DNA of 55,623 nucleotides from Streptomyces sp. Ru73 (GCF_002920575.1 NZ_PQSQ01000050.1:1-55623); one strand, 5' to 3'. Shown: positions 17,607 to 26,196, counted from the stretch's first letter. Notes: generated from the letters alone by a model not told the origin. Numbers and translations: made by a program.

Positions 17607-18713
17607 ATGCAGACAAGTAGCCGTGCCCAGGACGGGGCACTCCGGTTCACACCGGTCGATCTGGATGGTGTCCCGCACGTCGATGCGCTGCTCATCAGCC
17701 TCGGGCTCGGTCCTTTCGACCGTACGACCGTCACCAGCGCCCAGGGGCGCAATGACAATTGGAGCGGCACCACCACCGGAGGAACCGAGGTATTCGTCAA
17801 GCAGATCACGAGCCCGGACCGCGCCGCCCGTATGCGGCACACCACGGCGTTCTGCGCCGCGGCCGAAGGCCGCCTGAACACCCCCCGGTTGCTCGGTTTC
17901 GACGAAGACCACGGACTGCTCGTTTTCGCCTGTCTTTCCGGTAGCCGCTCCGGCCGCGACCTGGTGGCGGACGACGCCTTCGACGAGGCGATGTGCGAGC
18001 GCGCGGCCGCTGCCCTGGCGGAGGTGCACGGCCTGCCCCCGGACGGCTTCGACACCGCACCGCACCCGCTGCCCCCGACCGGTTACCTGGAGGCGGTCGG
18101 GTACGAGTTCTACACCCAGGCGACCGCCGCGGAACTGGCGACCTGGCGGCTCCTGCACGGCGATGCCGAGCTGGCCCGGGCGCTGCGGGAACTGCGGGCG
18201 GCGGACACCGAGGACCTCCCTGCACGCTGTCCCATCCACGGCGATCTGCGGCTGGACCAGTTCCTGCTGGCCGACGGAGTGCTGCATCTGACGGACTTCG
18301 AGGAGTCCCGGCTCGGCGACCCGGCGCGTGACCTCGGTGCCTTCGCCGGTGAGTGGCTCCACCAGGCCGCCATGGCCATCCCGCGCACCCTCGCCGACGC
18401 GTCCCCGATGGGTCACACCGCGACCCACGAGGAGATCATCGCTACGGGGGTGGGCGAGATCGAGCAGCGTACGCCCCTGGCGCGCCGTTTCTTCAGCGCG
18501 TACCTGGACCGGGCGCCCGCGTTCATCCGCGAGGACAAGGGCTTGGCCACCCGCGCAGCGGCCTACGCCGGCTGGCACATGATGGACCGGATGCTCGCCA
18601 CGGCGGGCTCCGCCACCCGCCTCACCCCGGTCACCCGGGCCGCGGCAGGAATCGGGCGCACGGTGCTGCTGTCGCCGGCCGAATTCACCTCGTCCCTCGG
18701 CCTGGAGGCATGA
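17607..18713 (+). CDS. Phosphotransferase-fold Ser/Thr peptide kinase (class V LanK-type)
   Basis: 368 residues of the aminoglycoside/choline kinase fold. Probable ATP-binding Lys is K65 in EVFVKQI. The catalytic loop reads CPIHGDLRLDQFL (H211, D213; Q218 where Asn is usual), and the metal motif is LTDFEESRLGDPARDLG (D230). In class V lanthipeptide clusters this enzyme phosphorylates Ser and Thr of the precursor core, and the HopA1-type partner eliminates phosphate. It precedes the lyase gene by a single base, supporting that pairing. An antibiotic phosphotransferase is the main alternative, but the neighbourhood argues against it. The start appears leaderless. Confidence 0.82.
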   Translation: MQTSSRAQDGALRFTPVDLDGVPHVDALLISLGLGPFDRTTVTSAQGRNDNWSGTTTGGTEVFVKQITSPDRAARMRHTTAFCAAAEGRLNTPRLLGFDEDHGLLVFACLSGSRSGRDLVADDAFDEAMCERAAAALAEVHGLPPDGFDTAPHPLPPTGYLEAVGYEFYTQATAAELATWRLLHGDAELARALRELRAADTEDLPARCPIHGDLRLDQFLLADGVLHLTDFEESRLGDPARDLGAFAGEWLHQAAMAIPRTLADASPMGHTATHEEIIATGVGEIEQRTPLARRFFSAYLDRAPAFIREDKGLATRAAAYAGWHMMDRMLATAGSATRLTPVTRAAAGIGRTVLLSPAEFTSSLGLEA

Positions 18714-18714
18714 C

Positions 18715-19683
18715 ATGGCACACGGAAACCTCGGCCTGTCCGACCGGATCGCCGCACTGACGGACCTGGTCACCGTGTACGACGGGGGCCTGAAGGCGGA
18801 GACCGCCGGCGAGGTCCATGAAGCGGACAGCCCGCAGTCCCTGGCCCGCACGCTCGGCTCGGTGCTGTACGACACCCTGCATTCGGGGCGGGACGAGCCG
18901 CTCGGCATGAAGCCGCGATCGCTGCGTACCCCGGCCCTCGACGCGGCTCTCCACGCCGCCACCGGCCCCCGTACGACCACGGTTGTGGGCGCGTTCGTCG
19001 CCGACGGGGACGGACACACCGTGGTGCACCTGGACGGGGTGCGCGTACGGGTTCCGAGCGAGGCCGTGGCAGAGCGCACGGGCGACCAGGTCACGGTGGT
19101 GATGCCGTGCGCCCGGCCGGGGCTGTCCGCCGGCTTCTTCCTGGCCGATTCGACCGTTCCCCAGCCGGCGAGGCGGGGGCCGCTGCTGCGTGTGTACGCA
19201 CACCTCGACACTCCGGAGGTGGCGCCCGGCGTCTGGGGCCGGCTGGTGGACTTCCTGGAGGAAGCCGGTGTCCCGTGGCGGGCGAAGATCGCCTCCGCGC
19301 CCGCCGTGTATCCCCGTAAGGACGCCCTGGTGGTCTACCTTCCCCGCCCGGCCTGGCAGGTGGCCCGCCCGTGTGCGGAGATGCTCCAGGACACCGGCCT
19401 GCTGGCCGACGGGACGTCCCCCTTCACCCGGCCCATCACCGCGTCGGTCAGCTGTGCCTTCGAGCCGGACGACCCGGGCACGACCCGTCGCGGTCTGAGT
19501 TTCGGCCAGCACCGCGCGCAGGTCTTCGCCGAGGCCCTCGTACGGCACGCCGCCTCGCTCACGGACGAGCACGAGGTGCTGGCCGACACCATCGCCACCG
19601 CCTTCATGGACGCCGGCATCGACCCGAGCGAACCCGCCCGGAACCTCTCCTCTCCTGTCGTGAACGTCCTGCGACCCTCCTGA
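18715..19683 (+). CDS. HopA1-family phosphate lyase (class V LanY-type)
   Basis: 322 residues matching the HopA1 effector-like family: LLRVYAHLDTPEV, GVPWRAKIASAPAVYPRKD (substrate-domain strand pattern with the YxRxDa motif) and LSFGQHRAQVFAEAL near the C-terminus, typical of RiPP HopA1 proteins. These act as lyases that remove phosphate from phospho-Ser/Thr to give Dha/Dhb. Strong GGAGG lies 6 bases before the ATG, inside the end of the kinase gene; the genes are one base apart, so coupled translation of kinase and lyase is expected. The N-terminal 90 residues are less recognisable. Confidence 0.85.
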   Translation: MAHGNLGLSDRIAALTDLVTVYDGGLKAETAGEVHEADSPQSLARTLGSVLYDTLHSGRDEPLGMKPRSLRTPALDAALHAATGPRTTTVVGAFVADGDGHTVVHLDGVRVRVPSEAVAERTGDQVTVVMPCARPGLSAGFFLADSTVPQPARRGPLLRVYAHLDTPEVAPGVWGRLVDFLEEAGVPWRAKIASAPAVYPRKDALVVYLPRPAWQVARPCAEMLQDTGLLADGTSPFTRPITASVSCAFEPDDPGTTRRGLSFGQHRAQVFAEALVRHAASLTDEHEVLADTIATAFMDAGIDPSEPARNLSSPVVNVLRPS

Positions 19684-19711
19684 ACCCCGCAGCAAGGAAG
19701 GACTTCTCTGT

Positions 19712-21004
19712 ATGTCTGAGACCCAGAACTACGATGTCGTCGTCGTCGGCGGCGGGCCGGCCGGCTCCACGGTCGGTGCCCTGCTCGCCAAGGCCGGCCA
19801 CCGGGTACTGATCCTGGAGCGCGAGAGATTCCCCCGGTACCACATCGGTGAGTCGCTGGTCACGGGAATGACTCCGCTGATGGAGGAGCTCGGCCTGGTC
19901 GAGCAGCTGGACGCCCGCTACCGGCACAAGACCGGCATATCCCTCCGTTGGGGCAAGGACCCGCAGCCCTGGCGCAGTGACTTCTCCGCGGCCGGCACCG
20001 ACTACGACCACGCCTGGCACGTCACCCGCAGCGACTTCGACGAGCTGATGCTCGACAACGCCCGCAAGCTGGGTGCCGAGGTCCGGGAAGAGGCTCATGT
20101 CACGGAGATCCTGCAGGACGAGAGCGGCACCGTGACCGGCGTGGTCTACACGCACGAGGGACGGACGCACCGGGTGTCCAGCCGTTACGTGGCGGACGCC
20201 TCGGGGCAGAGCCGCACCGTCTCGCGCAGGCTCACCGAGACCCAGTGGCAGGACGACCTGCGCAACGTTGCGATCTGGGGCTACTACGACACCTACACCC
20301 CGCTCGAGGACGAGGACGACATCCTCGTGGAAGCGATCGAGGGCGGGGGCTGGATGTGGGGCATCCCGCTGTCGAAGAGCAAGCTGTCCCTGGGCTACGT
20401 CCTCTCGGTCGAGAAGCTGACCGAGGCCACCCGGCAAGGGCTGAGCCACCAGGAGATCTTCGCCCAGGGCCTGGAATCCAGCATCATGGCCAGGACGATG
20501 GTCGATGCTGGCGTTTCCGTGCCGCTGAAGAGCGCGCGGGACTGGTCCCACCTGAGCGACAGGTTCTTCGGCCCCGGCTGGGTCGCGGTGGGCGACGCGG
20601 CGGCGTTCATCGACCCGCTGTTCTCCTCCGGCGTCTGGCTGGGCACCTCGGGTGCGTGGCTGGCGGCGCGCGCCCTCGACGCCGCGCTCAGCGACCCGTC
20701 CAACGAAGCCCCTGCGCTGGAGCGCTTCGAAGCCGTCTACCGTCAGCTGTTCTCCGACATCCTGTCGTACGTGCGCTTCTTCATGGAGCCCAACCGGCTG
20801 CGCGAGGAGTACATGGAGCGCGCACAGCAGATCGCCCGGGTGTACACCCGGTCGTCCCGGGTGGGCTTCATGGCGCTGGTCTCCGGCATCGGGGCGGTGG
20901 CGGACCTCGTCAACTTCGACCCCATGGGTGTGGAGGGCCTGCAGGAAATCATGGTGGAGCGGCAGAAGATCGCTGCGGAGAGGGCTGCAGCGGCCGCTGA
21001 GTGA
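19712..21004 (+). CDS. Flavin-dependent halogenase
   Basis: 430 residues. FAD-binding GGGPAG (G13-G18) and the halogenase-diagnostic WxWxIP motif (W214-P219 in GWMWGIPL) are both present, which separates it from ordinary FAD monooxygenases. The KTGISLRWG segment places the hypohalous-acid-relay Lys at about K73, in the style of the pyrrole/phenol/tyrosine halogenases rather than the larger free-tryptophan enzymes. GDAAAFIDPLFSSGV is the second FAD motif. It follows the lyase by 28 bases with AAGGAAGGA ahead of the ATG, so it belongs to the RiPP unit. Core aromatic residues Tyr46 of the 50-residue precursor and Trp35 of the 54-residue precursor are candidate targets. No flavin reductase is encoded nearby. 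Confidence 0.85.
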   Translation: MSETQNYDVVVVGGGPAGSTVGALLAKAGHRVLILERERFPRYHIGESLVTGMTPLMEELGLVEQLDARYRHKTGISLRWGKDPQPWRSDFSAAGTDYDHAWHVTRSDFDELMLDNARKLGAEVREEAHVTEILQDESGTVTGVVYTHEGRTHRVSSRYVADASGQSRTVSRRLTETQWQDDLRNVAIWGYYDTYTPLEDEDDILVEAIEGGGWMWGIPLSKSKLSLGYVLSVEKLTEATRQGLSHQEIFAQGLESSIMARTMVDAGVSVPLKSARDWSHLSDRFFGPGWVAVGDAAAFIDPLFSSGVWLGTSGAWLAARALDAALSDPSNEAPALERFEAVYRQLFSDILSYVRFFMEPNRLREEYMERAQQIARVYTRSSRVGFMALVSGIGAVADLVNFDPMGVEGLQEIMVERQKIAAERAAAAAE

Positions 21005-21020
21005 CAGTGACGGGGCCCGG

Positions 21021-22023
21021 CTAGAGCCAGCCGCGCTCGCGGGCCAGCAGCGCCGCCTGGATGCGGTTCGTGGCACCCAGGCGGCGCATCAGGTTCGCCA
21101 CGTGCTTGCGGTAGGTGCGTACCGAGATGCCGAGTTCGCGAGCGCCGCTCTCGTCCTTGTCCACCGTGTACAGCGACTTCAGCACCTTGCGTTCGAGACG
21201 GCTGAGCGGCTCCGTCCCCTGGGACTCCGCGTCCTCGGCGGGCGGCAGCTCCTGCGCCGCGCTCCACATCCGTTCGAACAGCGCGACCAGGGCGGCCACC
21301 AGGCCCGACTCCCGTATGAGCACGGCTCCTTTGGCCGTCCTGGCGGGGTCGAGAGGGGTCAGGGCGGCGGACCGGTCGCAGATGATCAGGCGTTCCAGCG
21401 GGGCGTAGGAGATGCGGATCTGAGCCCCTCTGCCGATCAGCTCACGGGCGTAGTCCATCGTCGTGGGGTCATCGAGAGCGGCGGCACCGATCAGTGTCCG
21501 CATGCTGACCCCGCGTCTCGAGGATGCGTTCGTCCAGCGGCCGCGCGTGGGCGATGTTCTCCGGACTCATCACCCCGGTCGGGTTGGTGGTCAGACTCTC
21601 GGCCCAGGTGAAGAAGGTGAGCTCGTCGATGGCGGCCCGGACTGCCTCCATGCCTTCCAGGTGCTGGATCGCGTCACCGGCGTCCTCGGGTGCAGGGCGT
21701 CTGCCGCGCTCGGCGATGAGGGAGTCGACGATCCGCCGCGTGACCACCTGTCCCTCCAGGGCGTCGCGCAGCCGGCGCACTTCCGTCTCCACCAGCCCTT
21801 CGACCGCCTTGGCGGGGGGTACGGGACGGAGCGCGCCGCCTGCTCCCTCGCCCACCAGCCCCAGGGCGGCCAGCCGTGCGCAGGCGTCCTGCATCTGCCG
21901 CACGTCGAGGGAGTGGTTCCGGGCGAACTCGGCACGTCCCGCCTCGCCCGCGCGCAACAACAGCCGGTAGAGCTCCTCGTCGTCGGCACCCACTCCCAGG
22001 AACGCCAGCGTCGGCTCTCCCAT
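21021..22023 (-). pseudogene. LuxR-family regulator interrupted by an apparent frameshift
   Basis: Two overlapping frames together make one Streptomyces-type regulator. The first (22023 to 21469, MGEPTLAFLGV...) has a TrmB-like N-terminal winged helix and the start of the middle domain, ending ...LDERILETRG before running off into unrelated sequence. The second (21503 to 21021, MRTLIGAAALDDPTT...) continues the middle domain exactly where the first stops and ends with a LuxR HTH (LSRLERKVLKSL...RTYRKHVANLMRRLGA). The joint lies at a GGGG run near 21510; removing one G or adding two restores a single protein of about 325 residues. It may be a real mutation, a sequencing indel, or two coupled half-proteins. 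The ATG at 22023 has GGGGGAA upstream. Confidence 0.7.
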
Positions 22024-22181
22024 GTTTCCCCCTTCACCGGTGCACGCCCGTGGTCAACGAGGGCGCCGTGTGGATCAAGCAGGTCCTGGTCGGGACTGCC
22101 CGAAAGCCGGAGGACCTGCCAGTACGTCGGCGGTTCCCGTCATCGGCTGAATCTTCACCGGACCTCCATGAAGTGTCAACT

Positions 22182-22262
22182 ATGAGTGACAGTCGCACGG
22201 CATGGACGGGCGAAGCGGCTGACAGCACGACAATTCCACTGTGCGAAGGCATCAATGAGTGA
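22182..22262 (+). CDS. Possible mini-ORF (26 aa) upstream of the XRE gene
   Basis: The frame encodes MSDSRTAWTGEAADSTTIPL and six more residues. There is no good RBS, and third positions are A/T-rich for this genome, so coding is doubtful. Its end overlaps the next mini-ORF by 8 bases (ATGAGTGA). Its first 11 bases (ATGAGTGACAG) recur exactly at 22255-22265. Confidence 0.2.
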   Translation: MSDSRTAWTGEAADSTTIPLCEGINE

Positions 22263-22350
22263 CAGACTCATGCCCTACTTCGGGGGCGTACCGCACGACC
22301 GACCGGCGCCGGGCGCGGGGTCGGCGGGGTGGGGAGGAGCGGGCCGGTGA
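22255..22350 (+). CDS. Possible mini-ORF (31 aa) coupled to the XRE gene
   Basis: The ATG at 22255 has GAAGG five bases upstream. The frame encodes MSDRLMPYFGGVPHD, then a Pro/Gly/Ala-rich tail, and stops with TGA overlapping the GTG start of the XRE regulator (GTGA). High GC at third positions fits coding. It could be a leader peptide that controls XRE translation, or a small protein. The surrounding interval 22024-22346 holds no other gene and must contain the promoters for the divergent LuxR-type gene. Confidence 0.35.
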   Translation: MSDRLMPYFGGVPHDRPAPGAGSAGWGGAGR

Positions 22351-23039
22351 GCGATGAACGCTGTGTGCCACCCGAGCGCGTGGCGTCGCGCCTGGATCTC
22401 CTGTTCGAGACGGTGTACCCGGCGGCCCTCGGGCGCCCGTGGACGAACCGGGAGGTCTCCGAGGCGTCCGGTGTCACCGTTGCCAGGATCGCCGGTCTGC
22501 GCCGGGGCCGGCCCGTCGACCCGGTCCACCGTGACCCACCGCAGCACGAGGTCACCGGCCGGCTCGCCGACCGGCTGAACCATCTGCTGGAGCGGCGCAG
22601 GGACGAACGGGGACAGCGGTACTCCATGCGCGCGGTCGCCAGGTCCTCCGGTATGTCCTCCACCTACCTCGACAGGCTCCTCGACGGCCGGAGCCAGCCG
22701 ACCCTGTCGAAGCTGGCCCCGCTGGCCGCCTTCCTCCGCGTCGACATCGGCTTCTTCGCCGTGGACGACCTCGGCGCCCTCGCCCGCCACTTCGGCGTGC
22801 GGAGGGAAGCCCTCACCTATGAGGACGACGCGCCGGCCGTCACGGAACTCATGGACACCCTTGAGGCGCTGCGTGCGTACCGGCGGATCGCGCGCAGCCC
22901 GGTAGCCGTGCAGCTGGCCTTCCGCATGGCCGAGCTGCCCGCCGGGCAGGCGGCGGAGCTCGCCGCCGCGGTGGAGGACCTCCTGCACGACGTCGCGTCC
23001 GCACCGCCCGACGACCGGACTGCCCCGGCCGGAGACTGA
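22347..23039 (+). CDS. XRE-family helix-turn-helix regulator
   Basis: 230 residues. The GTG at 22347 is preferred because GGAGG lies 10 bases upstream. Two HTH-like segments are seen: WTNREVSEASGVTVARIAGL at about residues 33-52, and RYSMRAVARSSGMSSTYLDRL at about 90-110, followed by TLSKLAPLAAFLRVDIGFF, the classic XRE recognition/pairing region. It precedes an ImmA/IrrE metallopeptidase and a MAB_1171c membrane protein, a trio recurring in actinomycetes. By analogy with phage-type ImmR/ImmA pairs the peptidase may cleave or displace this regulator. Whether it controls the lanthipeptide genes is unknown. Confidence 0.85.
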   Translation: MSDERCVPPERVASRLDLLFETVYPAALGRPWTNREVSEASGVTVARIAGLRRGRPVDPVHRDPPQHEVTGRLADRLNHLLERRRDERGQRYSMRAVARSSGMSSTYLDRLLDGRSQPTLSKLAPLAAFLRVDIGFFAVDDLGALARHFGVRREALTYEDDAPAVTELMDTLEALRAYRRIARSPVAVQLAFRMAELPAGQAAELAAAVEDLLHDVASAPPDDRTAPAGD

Positions 23040-23118
23040 CCGGTTCATCGGCTCTTCCGGGCGTCCCTGCACGACCGTTGTCCGAAGTCTCGGTGCATGT
23101 TGGTGAAACTCGTTCGAT

Positions 23119-23145
23119 TGTGATCACGTCGCCGTGTGATTACGT
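23119..23145. repeat. Direct repeat, candidate operator before the ImmA gene
   Basis: TGTGATCACGT (23119-23129) and TGTGATTACGT (23135-23145) differ at one base and start 16 bp apart, in the 147-bp gap between the XRE and ImmA genes. A TTGACC hexamer follows at 23154. It may bind the XRE protein. Confidence 0.4.
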
Positions 23146-23186
23146 TGCAGAGTTGACCACATGCAAGCAGATCATTCACGGGGGCT

Positions 23187-23693
23187 GTGATGCGGTTCGG
23201 ACGGGAGCGGCGTCGGGCACTACGGCGTATCCGCCGGCTGCGCCTGCCCGGCACGCCGACGCTCCAGGACGTCGTCGACGCCGTGGCCGCCACGCGGAGC
23301 AGGCCCATCTCCATCACGACCCGCCGGCTCCCCCTGCCCGTGTCCGGGATCTGCGCCCGGCTCGAGAAGCAGGACGTCATCGTCGTGGACGGCAGTGCCC
23401 CGCAACTCAGCCAAGTCCTGGCCGTCTGCCATGAACTGGCGCACCTGCTGTGCGGTCACACCCCGACGCAGGACAGCCTGCTCGACGACGCGACGGTGAG
23501 CACGCTCCTGCCCGGGGTGCGCCCGGACGTCGCCCGCGCCGTGCTGCTGGGGCGCACTCGCTATGGCGCTCCGCTGGAACGCGAGGCCGAATTCCTCGCG
23601 ACCCGGCTCGTCACCCTGCTCGATCTGCGCCGGGAACACACCGGCACCACCCAGATCTCCGCCGCCCTGGCGCATCGGAGACAAGGTGGCTGA
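23187..23693 (+). CDS. ImmA/IrrE-family zinc metallopeptidase
   Basis: 168 residues. The active-site motif is HELAH (H82, E83, H86) in CHELAHLLCGH, and a downstream EREAEFLATRL gives the ExxAxxFA-type third ligand (E131-E135). Such small cytosolic peptidases inactivate XRE-type repressors, as in ImmA/ImmR and IrrE/DdrO. The start is GTG 23187 or the adjacent ATG 23190, with GGGGG upstream. It lies 147 bp after the XRE gene with its own candidate operator, and its stop overlaps the next gene's GTG start by 8 bases. Confidence 0.85.
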   Translation: MMRFGRERRRALRRIRRLRLPGTPTLQDVVDAVAATRSRPISITTRRLPLPVSGICARLEKQDVIVVDGSAPQLSQVLAVCHELAHLLCGHTPTQDSLLDDATVSTLLPGVRPDVARAVLLGRTRYGAPLEREAEFLATRLVTLLDLRREHTGTTQISAALAHRRQGG

Positions 23694-24912
23694 CGCCGGT
23701 CCGTACCTCCGCGTGCTGTACGTGGTGCTGTTCCACAGTGCCGCCCTCACCTCAGCCGTGATCACTGCGGGCAAGTTGCTGGCGTTGCGCCACGATCGCT
23801 CCCCGGCGCTGGTGGTCATCGCGTCCGGATCGGTCCTCGCCACGGCCGCCTTCGTCACGACGCTGCTCCCCGTCCACCGGTGGATCGGCTCCCTGACCGG
23901 ACTCACGGGACTCGACACCCTCGTCATTCAGCTGTGTGTCCACGGTTTCGCCGCGCACTCCCACATCCTCGCCGCCCTGTGGGGGCGCGAGAGCCTCCCG
24001 GACCGCCGGCTCGGCGCGAGCCCCCGGGCACTGGCCGTGCTGTACCTCGTCATCGCTGCCGTGCTGACCGCGCTGTACTTCTCGGCAGACCTGCCGGACT
24101 CACCCGCCGTGGCGTCCGGAGCCGGTCTCGCGCGTGATCCTGCCGCCCTCGCGTTCCTGCTCCTCTCGTGTGCCGCGGGCGCGTACGCGCTCCTGTCCAC
24201 GGCCAGGGCATGCCGGCAGATCCATCGCGTCGTCGGTACCGGCCGTCCGCCGATGAGCCGGGCGCTCCGGGCGATCGGCTGGGGGTCCCTCCTCATCGTG
24301 GTGTCCCACCTCCTGCGGGTGCTTCCGCTGCTGACCGCGGCAGTCACCCACCGTCACCCGGACGTCCTGCGCCTGGTGGCGCCCCTCGCCGCGGGCGTCG
24401 GCTGTCATCTCGTGCAGTACGGCTATCTCGCGCCCGCGTGGTCGGCCTGGCGCCGTGAGCGTCGTGACTTCCGCCGACTGCGCTCTCTCTGGGACCTCAC
24501 GGTGCGCAGCTGCGAGCCCCACCTGGCGCTCCATCCGCCCGGCCGCCTCACCGAGGGTCTCGCGCTGAACGTCCGGAGCTGGTACCTGCCCCGCCGTGTC
24601 ATGGAGATCGCGGACGCGCTGCGTACTCTGCACCCCTGGATGTCCCCGGAGCCCGCGGAGCGAGTGCGCCTGGCCGCGAGCGGTCTCATGCCGTCGTCCG
24701 AGGTGGCGGCGGTGTGTGCGGCGGCGACGCTCGCCGACGCCGCGTCCCGCAAGCGCCGCGGCCTGCCGGCACATCCCCGGCACGGATCGTGCCCCGTGCC
24801 CGGTCTGCCTGCCGGTGACGAGCGGGCCTACCTGGTCAGGGTGGCGGCCGCGTTGGAGCATCCGCTGGTCACCGGCACAGCCACCGGGAGGGAGTCCACC
24901 GGGACGCGGTAG
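23686..24912 (+). CDS. MAB_1171c-family integral membrane protein
   Basis: 408 residues from the GTG at 23686, chosen because it overlaps the ImmA stop (GTGGCTGA). Residues 5-250 hold about seven hydrophobic segments (for example VLYLVIAAVLTALYF and LAFLLLSCAAGAYALL). The C-terminal 150 residues are soluble and begin with the family-typical RDFRRLRSLWDLTVRSCEP. The family is annotated as putative transporter without a proven substrate and almost always follows XRE and ImmA genes in actinomycetes. It may act as a sensor that signals to the peptidase. It ends 6 bases from the convergent antiporter gene. Confidence 0.78.
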   Translation: MADAGPYLRVLYVVLFHSAALTSAVITAGKLLALRHDRSPALVVIASGSVLATAAFVTTLLPVHRWIGSLTGLTGLDTLVIQLCVHGFAAHSHILAALWGRESLPDRRLGASPRALAVLYLVIAAVLTALYFSADLPDSPAVASGAGLARDPAALAFLLLSCAAGAYALLSTARACRQIHRVVGTGRPPMSRALRAIGWGSLLIVVSHLLRVLPLLTAAVTHRHPDVLRLVAPLAAGVGCHLVQYGYLAPAWSAWRRERRDFRRLRSLWDLTVRSCEPHLALHPPGRLTEGLALNVRSWYLPRRVMEIADALRTLHPWMSPEPAERVRLAASGLMPSSEVAAVCAAATLADAASRKRRGLPAHPRHGSCPVPGLPAGDERAYLVRVAAALEHPLVTGTATGRESTGTR

Positions 24913-24918
24913 AGCTCT

Positions 24919-26196
24919 TCAGGACCCGTGACGCGCCGCCGCGCGCGGCGCTCCGCGAGCCGGGCCCACCGGTACCGACGTCCGGGCCCCGAGGCGCTCC
25001 GTACGGGCCAGGAGGGGACCGGTCATCGCCGTGGTGACGAGGGCCATCACCACCATGGCAAGCACCAGCGGTGGCGTCAGGATCCCGGACTGGAGCCCCG
25101 CCTGCAGCATGATGAGTTCGGTGAGCCCACGGGTGTTCATCAGGACGGAGACCTGCTGCGCGTCATGGTGCGACTGCCCTCCGAGACGGGCCCCGAGATA
25201 GCCGCCGACCGCCTTGCCGACGATGCCCAGCAGAACCGTCACCGTGAGCAGCCCCCACGGCGTCGCGGCGAGCGTCCCGCTGAAGACGGTGACGCCGGTG
25301 ACCACGAAGAACGCCGGCACCACGGCGGCCCCCGCCCGCGTCACGCTCTCCACCGCCCGGTCCCACGGCGAGCACCGGCCCGCGGGGATCGACAGCCCGA
25401 CCACCGCGGCTCCGAGGATCGCGGTCATCCCCACGTGCTCGACGGCGACGGCCACGGAGATCGCCGTACCGCCCAGGGCCACGGCCGCCGGCCGGGGTGC
25501 CCGTACGCACAGACGGCGCGCCCAGTCGGTGGCGAGCACGGCCCGGAGGGCCAGCCCGCACGCCCCTGCCACAGCGAGCGCCAGCAGGGAGTGCAGGAGC
25601 CCGTTCGCGCTGCTGGTGCTCAGGCAGATGGCGAGGGTCAGCAGCAGCCAGCCCACCGCGTCGATGACGATCGCCGACGAGAGGGTCAGCGCCCCCACTG
25701 CCGAGCCCTGCATCCTGCGGGCGTCCAGGATTCTGGCCATGACCGGCACCGCGCTGACGGACAGCGAAACGGCGACCATCAGGATGAACGCCGGGAGGGG
25801 CGCCGTGCCGCGTACGGCGGCCCCCTCCTGCGTGGTGACCCACAGCGCCAGCAGCGCCCCGCACAGCAGCGGAAGGGCCAGCGATCCCACCGTCACCCAG
25901 CCGACCGCCCGTCCGGGCAGACGTCTCGTCCCTCGGCGCATGTGGTGGGCGAGACCGACGAGGAAGAGGATGAGGCCGGCCTGCCCCACCAGCTTCAGAT
26001 CGCCGAGCACGGCCTCCGGCAGGACCGCCGCGAAGGTCTCCTCGCCGAGTACCGCCAGGGCAACGGGGCCGGCGAGCAGCCCCATCGTGATCTCGCCGAT
26101 GACCTCCGGCTGGCGCAGCCGGCGGGCTGCCTCGCGTCCGGCCTTCGCGGCCACCAGGACGACGGCGAGTACGGCCGCCACATGCAACAAGACCAT
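24919..26196 (-). CDS. CPA2-type cation/proton antiporter
   Basis: 425 residues with about 12 membrane helices. The start MVLLHVAAVLAVVLVAAKAG leads into LRQPEVIGEITMGLLAGP, the typical first-helix pair of KefB/NapA-like antiporters; FILMVAVSLSVSAVPVMARIL and the later LGAAVVGLSIP and MNTRGLTELIMLQAG also fit. It would exchange Na+ or K+ for protons at the cytoplasmic membrane. No regulatory nucleotide-binding domain is attached. Such antiporters also occur in several antibiotic clusters, but a role here is not shown. Confidence 0.85.
   Translation of the reverse strand: MVLLHVAAVLAVVLVAAKAGREAARRLRQPEVIGEITMGLLAGPVALAVLGEETFAAVLPEAVLGDLKLVGQAGLILFLVGLAHHMRRGTRRLPGRAVGWVTVGSLALPLLCGALLALWVTTQEGAAVRGTAPLPAFILMVAVSLSVSAVPVMARILDARRMQGSAVGALTLSSAIVIDAVGWLLLTLAICLSTSSANGLLHSLLALAVAGACGLALRAVLATDWARRLCVRAPRPAAVALGGTAISVAVAVEHVGMTAILGAAVVGLSIPAGRCSPWDRAVESVTRAGAAVVPAFFVVTGVTVFSGTLAATPWGLLTVTVLLGIVGKAVGGYLGARLGGQSHHDAQQVSVLMNTRGLTELIMLQAGLQSGILTPPLVLAMVVMALVTTAMTGPLLARTERLGARTSVPVGPARGAPRAAARHGS

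Noticed and set aside
17607..18713. Aminoglycoside resistance phosphotransferase
   Set aside because: The fold is shared, but the one-base junction with a HopA1-family lyase and the surrounding RiPP genes make a peptide kinase far more likely.
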